In this document: positions 51,074 to 58,537 of the stretch, in pieces | Layout of the letters: each line of letters begins with the position of its first letter | How positions within the stretch are numbered: the first letter of the stretch is position 1 | Source: Pseudobdellovibrionaceae bacterium | GTDB taxonomy: Bacteria; Bdellovibrionota; Bdellovibrionia; Bdellovibrionales; UBA1609 | Length of the DNA: 62,694 nucleotides | NCBI GenBank assembly: GCA_030591685.1 | Contig: JAUVAX010000011.1 | Coordinates: 1-62,694, forward strand | Reading direction: 5' to 3' | The notes under the pieces: generated by a model | Seen by the model: only the letters and a program-made list of their open reading frames with translations | What the model was told of the DNA's origin: nothing | Database searches by the model: none | Translations under genes and position numbers: made by a program

Positions 51074-52468
51074 ATGATAAAACGATTAATACTTACATTT
51101 ACTATTGTTGGGTCACTGTTTATGGTGGCGTGTTCTTCAGACGACACAGACGGCGCAAAGGGAACAGATCAAGCGCCTTATGAGACGAATGAGTTTGAAG
51201 ATGATGAGTTTGAACAAGAAGATTTAGTGGAATCTGACGATGAAGATTCGGATCAGGTGGCGTATCAAGAGCCTGGTGATGACAGCGAATTTGAAGATGA
51301 CGATGAGGCTGAAGGCGAAGAGCCCGGTGAGAGTGCCGAACCTAAGGAGCAGGCGGCGTATGTTGAGGGCCAAGACTATGGCAGCGACGACGAGGAATCC
51401 TCTGAAGAAGATGCAGAAGAGGAAGAGGTCGCTTCGACTGACGAAGAGGAAGAGGGCGATGACGACTACGGCGACGATGAAGACGCAGAAGAGGTTGCCG
51501 AGAACGACGAACCCCAAGAGGTCAGCGAGCCTGAGGCTGTAGAAGAGCCACAACAGGTTGCTGATGCTGATAATGATGGGTTTGACTCTTTTAGTGAAGA
51601 GGTTGCTGAAAAGACCATTATACCGTTAAATAAGATGCTCGCGAAGCCTTACTCAAAAAAGGGTGTTCTTATAAACACCATATATATTGCTAGGGCAGGG
51701 GATGATTTAAACTCAATTGCTCAAAAAATATATGGTTCTGACAGAAGTTCTGAATTGTTAGAGGCGAGTCCATGGTTGAGCAATGGCATCCATGTTGGGA
51801 CGAAAGTCTATTACAGCTCACCAAAAAGACCTAATGATAGCGAAAGAATTCTTACTTACTACGAAGACCAGGGTCTTTCGCCAGAGGTTTATTACTCTAA
51901 GCCGGGCGATAACATTAGGGCTGTTTCAAAAACTCTTTTAGGTCACCACAAAAGTTGGAAAGAAATATGGGCGACCAATATGGACATAGAGTCCAAGGGC
52001 GAACTGGCTGAAGGAACTCAGCTAAGATACTGGGCCAGCTCTGGGGCGGCTCCAGCGATTGCAAGTATTGACGAGGCCCCTTCTGCGAGTGATTTAAATG
52101 CGCCTCCTCCAGCTCCAGAAGAGATTCCGGCACCTGAAGAGATTTCTCCTCCGGTTGAAGTAGCGGCCAATGAGCTGCCACCAGAAAACCCAATGGTCGC
52201 TGAAGACCCCTCTCAAGATCCACTCCCCACGGGGGATGAGACAGAGCTCGCGCCTCCTCCGGCAGCAAGTATTGAGCCACCGCCGCCACCTCCAAGCATG
52301 GATGTTGAGCCGGCAGAAGTTGGTGAGGCCGGGGCCGAGGACGACACTATGATGATGATACTTGCCGCAGTAGTACTAATTTGCGGAGCCCTACTCTTTA
52401 TACTAAAAAAGAAAAAGGGTCGTCAGGATATGGATTTTAATACAAGTACTCATACGCAAATAGAGTAA
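51074..52468 (+). CDS. Acidic LysM lipoprotein with C-terminal membrane helix
   Basis: A 464-residue protein. The N-terminal signal ends in lipobox LFMVAC (Cys20). Residues 22-180 are extremely acidic (runs of Asp and Glu with Tyr/Gln spacers). LysM-type modules follow at about 203-250 (IYIARAGDDLNSIAQKIYG) and 273-320 (YYSKPGDNIRAVSKTLLG). A Pro-rich stretch (341-410) leads to a transmembrane helix (428-445, ILAAVVLICGALLFIL) and a basic tail (KKKKGR). The layout suggests a protein spanning the periplasm from a lipid anchor to the inner membrane and binding peptidoglycan between. Function unknown; FimV-like proteins are the nearest analogy. Confidence 0.82.
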   Translation: MIKRLILTFTIVGSLFMVACSSDDTDGAKGTDQAPYETNEFEDDEFEQEDLVESDDEDSDQVAYQEPGDDSEFEDDDEAEGEEPGESAEPKEQAAYVEGQDYGSDDEESSEEDAEEEEVASTDEEEEGDDDYGDDEDAEEVAENDEPQEVSEPEAVEEPQQVADADNDGFDSFSEEVAEKTIIPLNKMLAKPYSKKGVLINTIYIARAGDDLNSIAQKIYGSDRSSELLEASPWLSNGIHVGTKVYYSSPKRPNDSERILTYYEDQGLSPEVYYSKPGDNIRAVSKTLLGHHKSWKEIWATNMDIESKGELAEGTQLRYWASSGAAPAIASIDEAPSASDLNAPPPAPEEIPAPEEISPPVEVAANELPPENPMVAEDPSQDPLPTGDETELAPPPAASIEPPPPPPSMDVEPAEVGEAGAEDDTMMMILAAVVLICGALLFILKKKKGRQDMDFNTSTHTQIE

Positions 52469-52491
52469 GTCCACCGCTGGTGGTTGGAAAC

Positions 52492-52526
52492 AAAAAAAGC
52501 GCCTAGTTTAAGGGCGCTTTTTTTTT
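52492..52526 (+). terminator. Terminator after the LysM lipoprotein gene
   Basis: Stem AAAAAAAGCGCC / GGGCGCTTTTTTT with the loop TAGTTTAA and nine T after it. It lies between the convergent LysM and PilZ genes. Confidence 0.9.
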
Positions 52527-52551
52527 GCGTTAAAGAAACTAAAAATAACTG

Positions 52552-52923
52552 TTATGAAACCTTATCAAAAATTGAGTCTAAAACGACCTTGCTGCTCTCT
52601 TTTTTTGTTTTTACAAAATAAATAAGGTCATCAACGATTTGTATGTCTCTGTTGTTTTGCGGCACAAATTGAACGCCACAGCCGGATGCGTTTTTCCAAA
52701 CCACCTTAGCAACAATTTTACGTTCACGTCCGCTGACGCTAAATTTAACGTTAAGCTTATCGTTAACAACGAGCCCGCACTGATCTGCGACTTTTAAAAA
52801 AGCCCCCGTAAGGCTGATGTTTTGCAAAATAGCCCCTGCATTTTGGCGAGCATAGCTACGGCGAAATTCCACAGGGATTTCGAGGAGAACTCTAGGGGCA
52901 GGCTTTTCATTTTCAGGTATCAT
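52552..52923 (-). CDS. PilZ-domain protein
   Basis: A 123-residue single-domain protein of PilZ type: RVLLEIPVEFR, then ILQNISLTGAFLKV (the [DN]xSxxG element is NISLTG), then AKVVWKNASGCGVQFV. The RxxxR motif that grips cyclic di-GMP is not clear near the N terminus, so ligand binding is uncertain. AGGAGG sits before the ATG. Such proteins link cyclic di-GMP to motility or predation in Bdellovibrio. Confidence 0.83.
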   Translation of the reverse strand: MIPENEKPAPRVLLEIPVEFRRSYARQNAGAILQNISLTGAFLKVADQCGLVVNDKLNVKFSVSGRERKIVAKVVWKNASGCGVQFVPQNNRDIQIVDDLIYFVKTKKESSKVVLDSIFDKVS

Positions 52924-53287
52924 AAAACCTCCTAATGATTCTAAGCTCTATCGGCCTTATGGGGCGAAAATATAAGAGTTAAGATCGACTTTTTACTGAC
53001 CCTGGGTCATATGGAGACACGTAAGAGTTGTTGTATCAATTTGGAGCTCGTGAGATGTAATTATTTCAGCCTACAGCGCTAAAATTAATGCTAGGAGTAA
53101 AAATTAGGCAGAGGTTATTGACAAAATGGGTCAAAAAAAGTCTACTGAAGTAGCACAAAAACCAAATCTAAAGAAAACACCACTCTAAATTAAAATATTC
53201 TCATTTATCTTAGAGATATAAAATCAGAGGTCTATTTTTTAACCCATTCAAAACACATTCATTTAAAATATTATAGTAGGAGAAATA
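52924..53287. other. Intergenic region and rho leader
   Basis: 364 bp. It carries the divergent promoters for the PilZ gene and rho. A possible 20-codon leader frame (53126-53188, MGQKKSTEVAQ...) ends at a CTCTAA that can pair with TTAGAG at 53210-53215, which would form a hairpin just before the rho ribosome site region. The frame overlaps the candidate promoter below, so both cannot be right for the same transcript. E. coli rho is also preceded by a leader. Confidence 0.4.
53118..53146 (+). promoter_or_regulatory. Candidate sigma-70 promoter for rho
   Basis: TTGACA at 53118-53123, a 17-nt spacer and TCTACT at 53141-53146 (four of six -10 matches). Transcription would begin near 53153, giving a leader of about 135 nt. 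Confidence 0.4.
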
Positions 53288-54973
53288 ATGTCAGAGTCGA
53301 CAGACATCAAGAAAGAGACTGAGCCCGAAAAAAAGAAGCCCAGGGCGACCAAGGCCACCCCTAGCGAGGAATCAAAATCAGCCTCTACAAAGGCGGCCCC
53401 AGCAGAAGAAAAAAAACAAGCCACAACAAAATCTACGCCAGCAGAGTCACGACCTGAAGAAAGGCCCAGAGAGCCTTCGTCGGGTCAAAAAACCCGTAAG
53501 CGAAGCGGGGGGCGATCAAGTTCAGACTATAGATCTAGAAAGCAGTCTCAAAACAGCAACAGCAACAACAACAACAATAATAATAATAACCAAAACAGAG
53601 GCAACAAGTCCCATCACAACAGAAACAACCAGCAGTCCTCGTACTCTCACCAAGATGATATTGTGGTGGAGCCAGAGGTGGACCTTTCTGACGTCACCTT
53701 GTCTGAAGAGGAAAAGGGCGACCTGAACTCAAAGAGTTTAAAATCAAAAGACATCAAGCATTTGGTGGATTTGGCCACAAAACTAAAAATTGAAAACGCC
53801 GCCGGCTTAAGGCGACAAGACTTAGTGTTTAACATTTTAAAAAGAGCCTCCAAACTAGGTGAAGATGTTTATGGCGATGGTGTGCTAGAAATTTTACCCG
53901 ATGGGTACGGGTTTCTAAGGTCACCAGATTACAACTATTTACCGGGCCCCGATGATATTTATGTAAGCCCATCGCAAATAAGAAGGTTTGGCTTGAGAAC
54001 AGGGGACACGATCACCGGCACTGTTCGCCCCCCCAAGGATCAAGAGAGGTATTTTGCCCTCTTAAAGGTGGACACATTAAATTATGAGCCCACAGAAAAG
54101 GGTAAAGATAAAATTTTATTTGATAACTTAACACCCCTGTACCCTGAGGAGCGCTTTAAGCTAGAGCATGACCCAAAGGTATTGACCTCTCGTGTGGTGG
54201 ACCTAATGAGCCCACTTGGTAAAGGGCAAAGAGCCTTAATTGTGGCGCCACCAAGAACGGGTAAAACAGTTTTATTACAGAACATAGCAGAGTCTATTTC
54301 AATTAATTACCCGGACGTGACCTTAATCGTTTTACTCATTGATGAGCGCCCCGAAGAAGTTACAGACATGTTAAGGCATGTTAAGGGCGAGGTGATAAGC
54401 TCTACTTTTGATGAGCCCCCCACGCGACATGTTCAGGTGGCTGAAATGGTGATCTCAAAAGCAAAGCGGTTGGTGGAGCATAAACATGATGTTGTGATTT
54501 TATTAGACTCGATCACCCGTTTAGCGAGAGCTTATAATACAGTTGTGCCCCCTTCGGGCAAAATACTCTCTGGTGGTGTTGATTCGAACGCCCTTCATAA
54601 GCCAAAAAGGTTTTTTGGGGCCGCTAGGAACGTTGAAGAGGGCGGTAGCTTAACGATCATTGCCACAGCACTTGTAGACACGGGATCTCGTATGGACGAG
54701 GTCATTTTTGAGGAGTTTAAAGGCACCGGTAATAGCGAGATACATCTTGATCGAAAACTTATGGAAAAGCGCATATTCCCGTGTATGGACATAAATAGAT
54801 CCGGCACAAGAAAGGAAGACCTGCTTTTAGACGCCGGCGATTTGCAAAGAATTTGGATTCTTAGAAAGGTGTTAGCTCCAATGAACGTTGTGGATAGTAT
54901 GGAGTTTATTGCGGACAAATTAAAGCGTACAAAAACAAATGCTGAATTTTTATCGAGCATGGGGGCAAAGTAA
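53288..54973 (+). CDS. rho: Transcription termination factor Rho with N/Q-rich insertion
   Basis: Rho is the hexameric RNA helicase that ends transcription. The 561-residue protein has an extra N-terminal region of about 145 residues: Lys/Glu/Ala/Ser-rich, then an Asn/Gln/Ser-rich tract (86-118) with nine consecutive Asn (93-101). The standard parts follow: the helical domain ([15 protein letters not shown]), the RNA-binding OB fold ([16 protein letters not shown]), Walker [14 protein letters not shown], Walker [16 protein letters not shown] and the Q/R loops ([21 protein letters not shown]). GTAGGAGAAATA is the ribosome site. The Asn tract recalls the prion-like domain of Clostridium botulinum Rho. 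Confidence 0.97.
   Translation: MSESTDIKKETEPEKKKPRATKATPSEESKSASTKAAPAEEKKQATTKSTPAESRPEERPREPSSGQKTRKRSGGRSSSDYRSRKQSQNSNSNNNNNNNNNQNRGNKSHHNRNNQQSSYSHQDDIVVEPEVDLSDVTLSEEEKGDLNSKSLKSKDIKHLVDLATKLKIENAAGLRRQDLVFNILKRASKLGEDVYGDGVLEILPDGYGFLRSPDYNYLPGPDDIYVSPSQIRRFGLRTGDTITGTVRPPKDQERYFALLKVDTLNYEPTEKGKDKILFDNLTPLYPEERFKLEHDPKVLTSRVVDLMSPLGKGQRALIVAPPRTGKTVLLQNIAESISINYPDVTLIVLLIDERPEEVTDMLRHVKGEVISSTFDEPPTRHVQVAEMVISKAKRLVEHKHDVVILLDSITRLARAYNTVVPPSGKILSGGVDSNALHKPKRFFGAARNVEEGGSLTIIATALVDTGSRMDEVIFEEFKGTGNSEIHLDRKLMEKRIFPCMDINRSGTRKEDLLLDAGDLQRIWILRKVLAPMNVVDSMEFIADKLKRTKTNAEFLSSMGAK
53564..53590 (+). repeat. AAC/AAT trinucleotide repeat inside rho
   Basis: Nine in-frame Asn codons (first AAC, then AAT, with AAC last) at 53564-53590, flanked by AGCAAC units. 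Slippage of whole codons would change Asn number without breaking the frame. Confidence 0.9.
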
Positions 54974-55055
54974 CCCACTGAAATTACTAATAAAAATACG
55001 ATTTCAAAAGCAGGCCGCCAAGCACAAGGCGACACTACGCGACGCACAAAAGCCC

Positions 55056-55076
55056 TGTGGATAACCTTGTGGAAAA
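55056..55076 (-). promoter_or_regulatory. Tandem DnaA boxes in the rho-prfA gap
   Basis: On the minus strand, TTATCCACA (plus-strand TGTGGATAA, 55056-55064) and TTTTCCACA (TGTGGAAAA within 55068-55076) are both perfect matches to the DnaA consensus TTWTNCACA, 12 bp apart centre to centre. The 243-bp gap (54974-55216) holds no gene. An AT-rich hairpin (55171-55179 with 55186-55194) lies just before prfA. Confidence 0.45.
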
Positions 55077-55216
55077 TTCGTTTGAAATGTGATTTTTGAT
55101 TAAAGAAAGAGTGTTTCTCTAAGCAAGGAAGAAAAAGTTAGCACTGCAAAAACATCAAGTAAAGGCAATCGTGAAAAAAATACAATTTTTTCGCTAAGCA
55201 TAAAAAGAGTGGTTCA

Positions 55217-56293
55217 ATGTTTAAAAAATTAGAAGAAGTTGAGCGGCGATACGAACAGGTTCAACAGCAGCTTCAAAGGCCAGGGGTGGCAGATAATAAA
55301 AAAGAGTTTCGCTCCATGATGAAGGAGCTCTCTGACCTTGAAAAACTTGTTGTTGTCTACCGAGGTTATAAAAAAACAATCAAAGAAATTAAATCTAACA
55401 AAGAGCTGCTGGAGTCAGAAAAAGACGAAGAAATACGTCAAATGGCAAAGGATGAGCTGGGCGAATTAGAACAAGTTAAAAAAGAGGAAGAGCAAAACTT
55501 AAAAGTTATGCTTTTGCCCACAGACCCTAACGATGACAAAAACATTATTTTAGAAATCCGAGCGGGCGCCGGTGGTGACGAGGCGGGTTTGTTTTCTGAA
55601 GAGCTGTTTAGGGCCTACTCTGTGTTTGCAAACTCAAAGGGTTGGAAGACACAGTTGATTTCAACGTCTTCTGGTAACGTCGGGGGCTTTAAAGAGGTGA
55701 TTGCTTTAATTTCTGGGGATCAGGTTTACAGTACACTTAAATATGAAAGCGGAGTTCACCGTGTGCAAAGGGTGCCAAAGACAGAGTCTCAGGGCAGAGT
55801 GCACACCTCAACGGTAACAGTCGCTGTAATACCTGAGGCCGAAGAGGTGGCCGTTAAGGTAAACCCAAACGACCTTCGCGTTGATGTGTACCGATCAAGC
55901 GGGCACGGGGGACAGTCTGTAAATACGACAGACTCTGCGGTGCGAGTCACGCACCTGCCGACAGGCATAGTTGTCACCTGCCAAGATGGCAAATCACAGC
56001 TTTCAAATAAAGAGCAGGCGTTAAAGGTTTTATACTCAAGGTTAGTGGCCATGGAGGAAGATAAAAAACGCCAAGAGGCCTCTAGCGCCCGGTTATCACA
56101 AATAGGCACGGGTGATCGGTCAGAGAGGGTCAGGACCTATAACTTCCCCCAATCAAGGTTAACAGACCACCGAATTGGCTTAACGACTCATAACCTTACA
56201 GCCGTTATGTCGGGTGAATTTTCTGAAATAATTGATGCGTTAATTGCACACTATCAGGTTGAGGCCTTAAAGAGGCAGAGCAATGACTCTTAA
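55217..56293 (+). CDS. prfA: Peptide chain release factor 1
   Basis: RF1 reads UAA and UAG stops. The catalytic GGQ is residues 231-233 ([14 protein letters not shown]). The stop-recognition PxT motif reads PKT (187-189, [10 protein letters not shown]), where E. coli has PAT. N-terminal coiled region is normal; 358 residues. The ATG is 11 nt after an AAAGAG stretch. rpmE, often between rho and prfA, is absent here. It overlaps prmC by 11 nt. Confidence 0.97.
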   Translation: MFKKLEEVERRYEQVQQQLQRPGVADNKKEFRSMMKELSDLEKLVVVYRGYKKTIKEIKSNKELLESEKDEEIRQMAKDELGELEQVKKEEEQNLKVMLLPTDPNDDKNIILEIRAGAGGDEAGLFSEELFRAYSVFANSKGWKTQLISTSSGNVGGFKEVIALISGDQVYSTLKYESGVHRVQRVPKTESQGRVHTSTVTVAVIPEAEEVAVKVNPNDLRVDVYRSSGHGGQSVNTTDSAVRVTHLPTGIVVTCQDGKSQLSNKEQALKVLYSRLVAMEEDKKRQEASSARLSQIGTGDRSERVRTYNFPQSRLTDHRIGLTTHNLTAVMSGEFSEIIDALIAHYQVEALKRQSNDS

Positions 56294-57152
56294 AGATGTC
56301 TTAGACAAATCAACACAGTTTTTTAAACAAAAAAAAATCGAATCTCCAAGGCTTGATGCTGAACTTTTATTAGGTCATGCGCTTTCAATGGAGCGCATGC
56401 AGTTGTATTTAAACTTTGACCGCCCTATGTCAGAAGGTGATTTATCACAGTGCAGAGAGCTTGTTAAAAGGCGCTCTACTGGCGAACCCGTGGCCTATAT
56501 ACTTGGAGAAAAAGAATTTTATGGGCTTTCGTTTAAGGTCAATAAAGACGTATTAATACCGCGACCAGAAACCGAGCACATTGTTGATGAAACATTACTG
56601 TGGGTCAAAAATAATTGTATTGAGGGTGAAAAAGTAAAAATAATAGATCTCGGCACAGGGAGCGGATGTTTAGCCATTTCATTGGCTAAGAAAATTAAGA
56701 ACTGTGAAGTTGTCGCTGTAGACATAAGCGAAGAGGCTTTAGTCGTTGCAAAAAAAAATGCAGAGATTAATCAGGTGAGTTCGCAGGTGACTTTTTTACG
56801 CAGTGATGTTTTAAAATTGGACCCTGAGGTTTTTAAAGGGGCCTGTATTGTAGTTTCGAACCCACCGTACGTTGGGGCCTCAGACTATATAGAGGCCGGA
56901 GTAAAAGCCCATGAGCCCCACATCGCACTCTTTGCTGAAGACGAGGGGTTAAGGCTTATTTATGATTGGTCGCAAAGGGCTATAAACGAGGCCAAGGGTA
57001 GAAACAATTTTTTTATGGCCTTCGAAATAGGTGACGAGCACAGGGAAAAGCTGACAGAGTTTGCAAAAAATAAGTTTAGCAACCTAGGGGCGAGGTTTGT
57101 AAAAGATTACTCGGGCCTTGACCGAGTATTTATTGTATCAAAAAACAGCTAA
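56283..57152 (+). CDS. prmC: Release factor glutamine methyltransferase
   Basis: PrmC (HemK) methylates the Gln of GGQ in release factors. SAM-binding motif [18 protein letters not shown], the catalytic NPPY in VSNPPYVG, and the PRPETEHIV segment upstream are all present. 289 residues, normal length. Translationally coupled to prfA, its substrate's gene. Confidence 0.96.
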   Translation: MTLKDVLDKSTQFFKQKKIESPRLDAELLLGHALSMERMQLYLNFDRPMSEGDLSQCRELVKRRSTGEPVAYILGEKEFYGLSFKVNKDVLIPRPETEHIVDETLLWVKNNCIEGEKVKIIDLGTGSGCLAISLAKKIKNCEVVAVDISEEALVVAKKNAEINQVSSQVTFLRSDVLKLDPEVFKGACIVVSNPPYVGASDYIEAGVKAHEPHIALFAEDEGLRLIYDWSQRAINEAKGRNNFFMAFEIGDEHREKLTEFAKNKFSNLGARFVKDYSGLDRVFIVSKNS

Positions 57153-57163
57153 GGGGTATTAGC

Positions 57164-58423
57164 ATGGATAAAATGTGGGTAAAAGGCGGGGCCATCTTAA
57201 ACGGTCAAGTTAAAACAAGTGGGGCTAAAAACTCAGCCTTGCCGATTATCTTTTCTTCGCTATTGGCAGAGGGTAAACATGTATTTTTTAATGTCCCCGA
57301 TCTATTAGATATAAGCTCAACCCGAAATTTACTTGAGAGTTTAAATTGTAAAACTAAATATGAAAATTCAACACTGACAGTTGAGGTGTCTTATTTAAAT
57401 GAGCCACTTGCACACTATGATTATGTTCGAAAAATGCGTGCGAGTATTTTGTGTTTAGGCCCTCTTTTAGCGCGCTATAAAAAGGCTCAGGTGAGCTTGC
57501 CTGGAGGTTGTGCTATAGGATCGAGGCCCGTAAACATGCACATTGAAGGCATGCAGGGGCTAGGCGCGCAGGTAGAAATTAAAGAGGGCTATATATATGC
57601 CTCGACCCCAGAGGGCTTGCGGGGGGCCACTGTGTTATTTGACCTGCCGACGGTGGGCGGGACAGAAAATATAATGATGGCTGCTGTTCTTGCTGAGGGT
57701 ACAACGGTAATAGAAAACGCGGCCAAAGAGCCCGAAATTGTAGACTTAGCGAATTATCTTATAAAAATGGGGGCAAAAGTTCAGGGTGCCGGCACTGGGG
57801 TAATAACAATTCAGGGTGTAAAAAAACTAAACCCAGCGGAGCATACTATTATCCCAGACCGCATTGAAGCGGGCACGCTTTTACTGGCCGGTGCGATTAC
57901 AGGGGGGGATGTTACAGTTTTGGACTGTGACCCTTCAGATATAGAGCCCTTAATCATAAAATTAAAGGAATCGGGATTTGACATTGAAGTGGGGGAATCC
58001 TCAGTCAGGGTCTTGCCCTGTGCTTCATGGAGAGGGGTAGATATTATGACAGCCCCTCACCCGGCCTTTCCCACAGATTTACAGGCACAGTTTATGGCTT
58101 TAATGACTCAAGCCCAGGGCACAAGCTTAATAAATGAAAGTGTTTTTGAAAATAGATTTATGCACGTTCAAGAGCTCACTCGTATGAGTGCTAACATTAC
58201 ACCAAAAACAAAAGTGGCGGTTGTTAGGGGCAATAAGGGTGGGCTTATTGGGGCGCCTGTTATGGCTACAGACTTGCGGGCCAGTGCGTGTTTAGTTTTA
58301 GCAGGCCTTGTTGCCGTAGGAGAGACGGTCGTGAGTAGAATATATCACTTAGACCGTGGTTATGAGGGTTTGGAAAAAAAATTAGCTTCTTTAGGGGCCA
58401 ATATTAAGCGCGTCAGCGAATAA
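57164..58423 (+). CDS. murA: UDP-N-acetylglucosamine 1-carboxyvinyltransferase
   Basis: MurA makes the first committed peptidoglycan precursor from UDP-GlcNAc and PEP. The active-site Cys116 lies in [12 protein letters not shown], so the enzyme should be sensitive to fosfomycin; Lys22 and Asn23 are in SGAKNSALP. 419 residues. It follows prmC by 11 nt in the same unit. Confidence 0.96.
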   Translation: MDKMWVKGGAILNGQVKTSGAKNSALPIIFSSLLAEGKHVFFNVPDLLDISSTRNLLESLNCKTKYENSTLTVEVSYLNEPLAHYDYVRKMRASILCLGPLLARYKKAQVSLPGGCAIGSRPVNMHIEGMQGLGAQVEIKEGYIYASTPEGLRGATVLFDLPTVGGTENIMMAAVLAEGTTVIENAAKEPEIVDLANYLIKMGAKVQGAGTGVITIQGVKKLNPAEHTIIPDRIEAGTLLLAGAITGGDVTVLDCDPSDIEPLIIKLKESGFDIEVGESSVRVLPCASWRGVDIMTAPHPAFPTDLQAQFMALMTQAQGTSLINESVFENRFMHVQELTRMSANITPKTKVAVVRGNKGGLIGAPVMATDLRASACLVLAGLVAVGETVVSRIYHLDRGYEGLEKKLASLGANIKRVSE

Positions 58424-58537
58424 AAATAAACTTTACACTCAAAACAGAGGTTTTTTTACAGCTCTAAGCTTGCTAAGCGCACAGATTCATTAGAAAATTA
58501 CTTCAAGATAAGTCCTTTAATTTTTTAGGTTAATTTG

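Noticed and set aside
51240-51542. Frames opposite to or out of phase with the acidic lipoprotein, including a 100-aa Arg/Lys-rich frame
   Set aside because: They arise from GA-rich acidic codons read in other frames; the lipoprotein with lipobox and LysM is the real gene.
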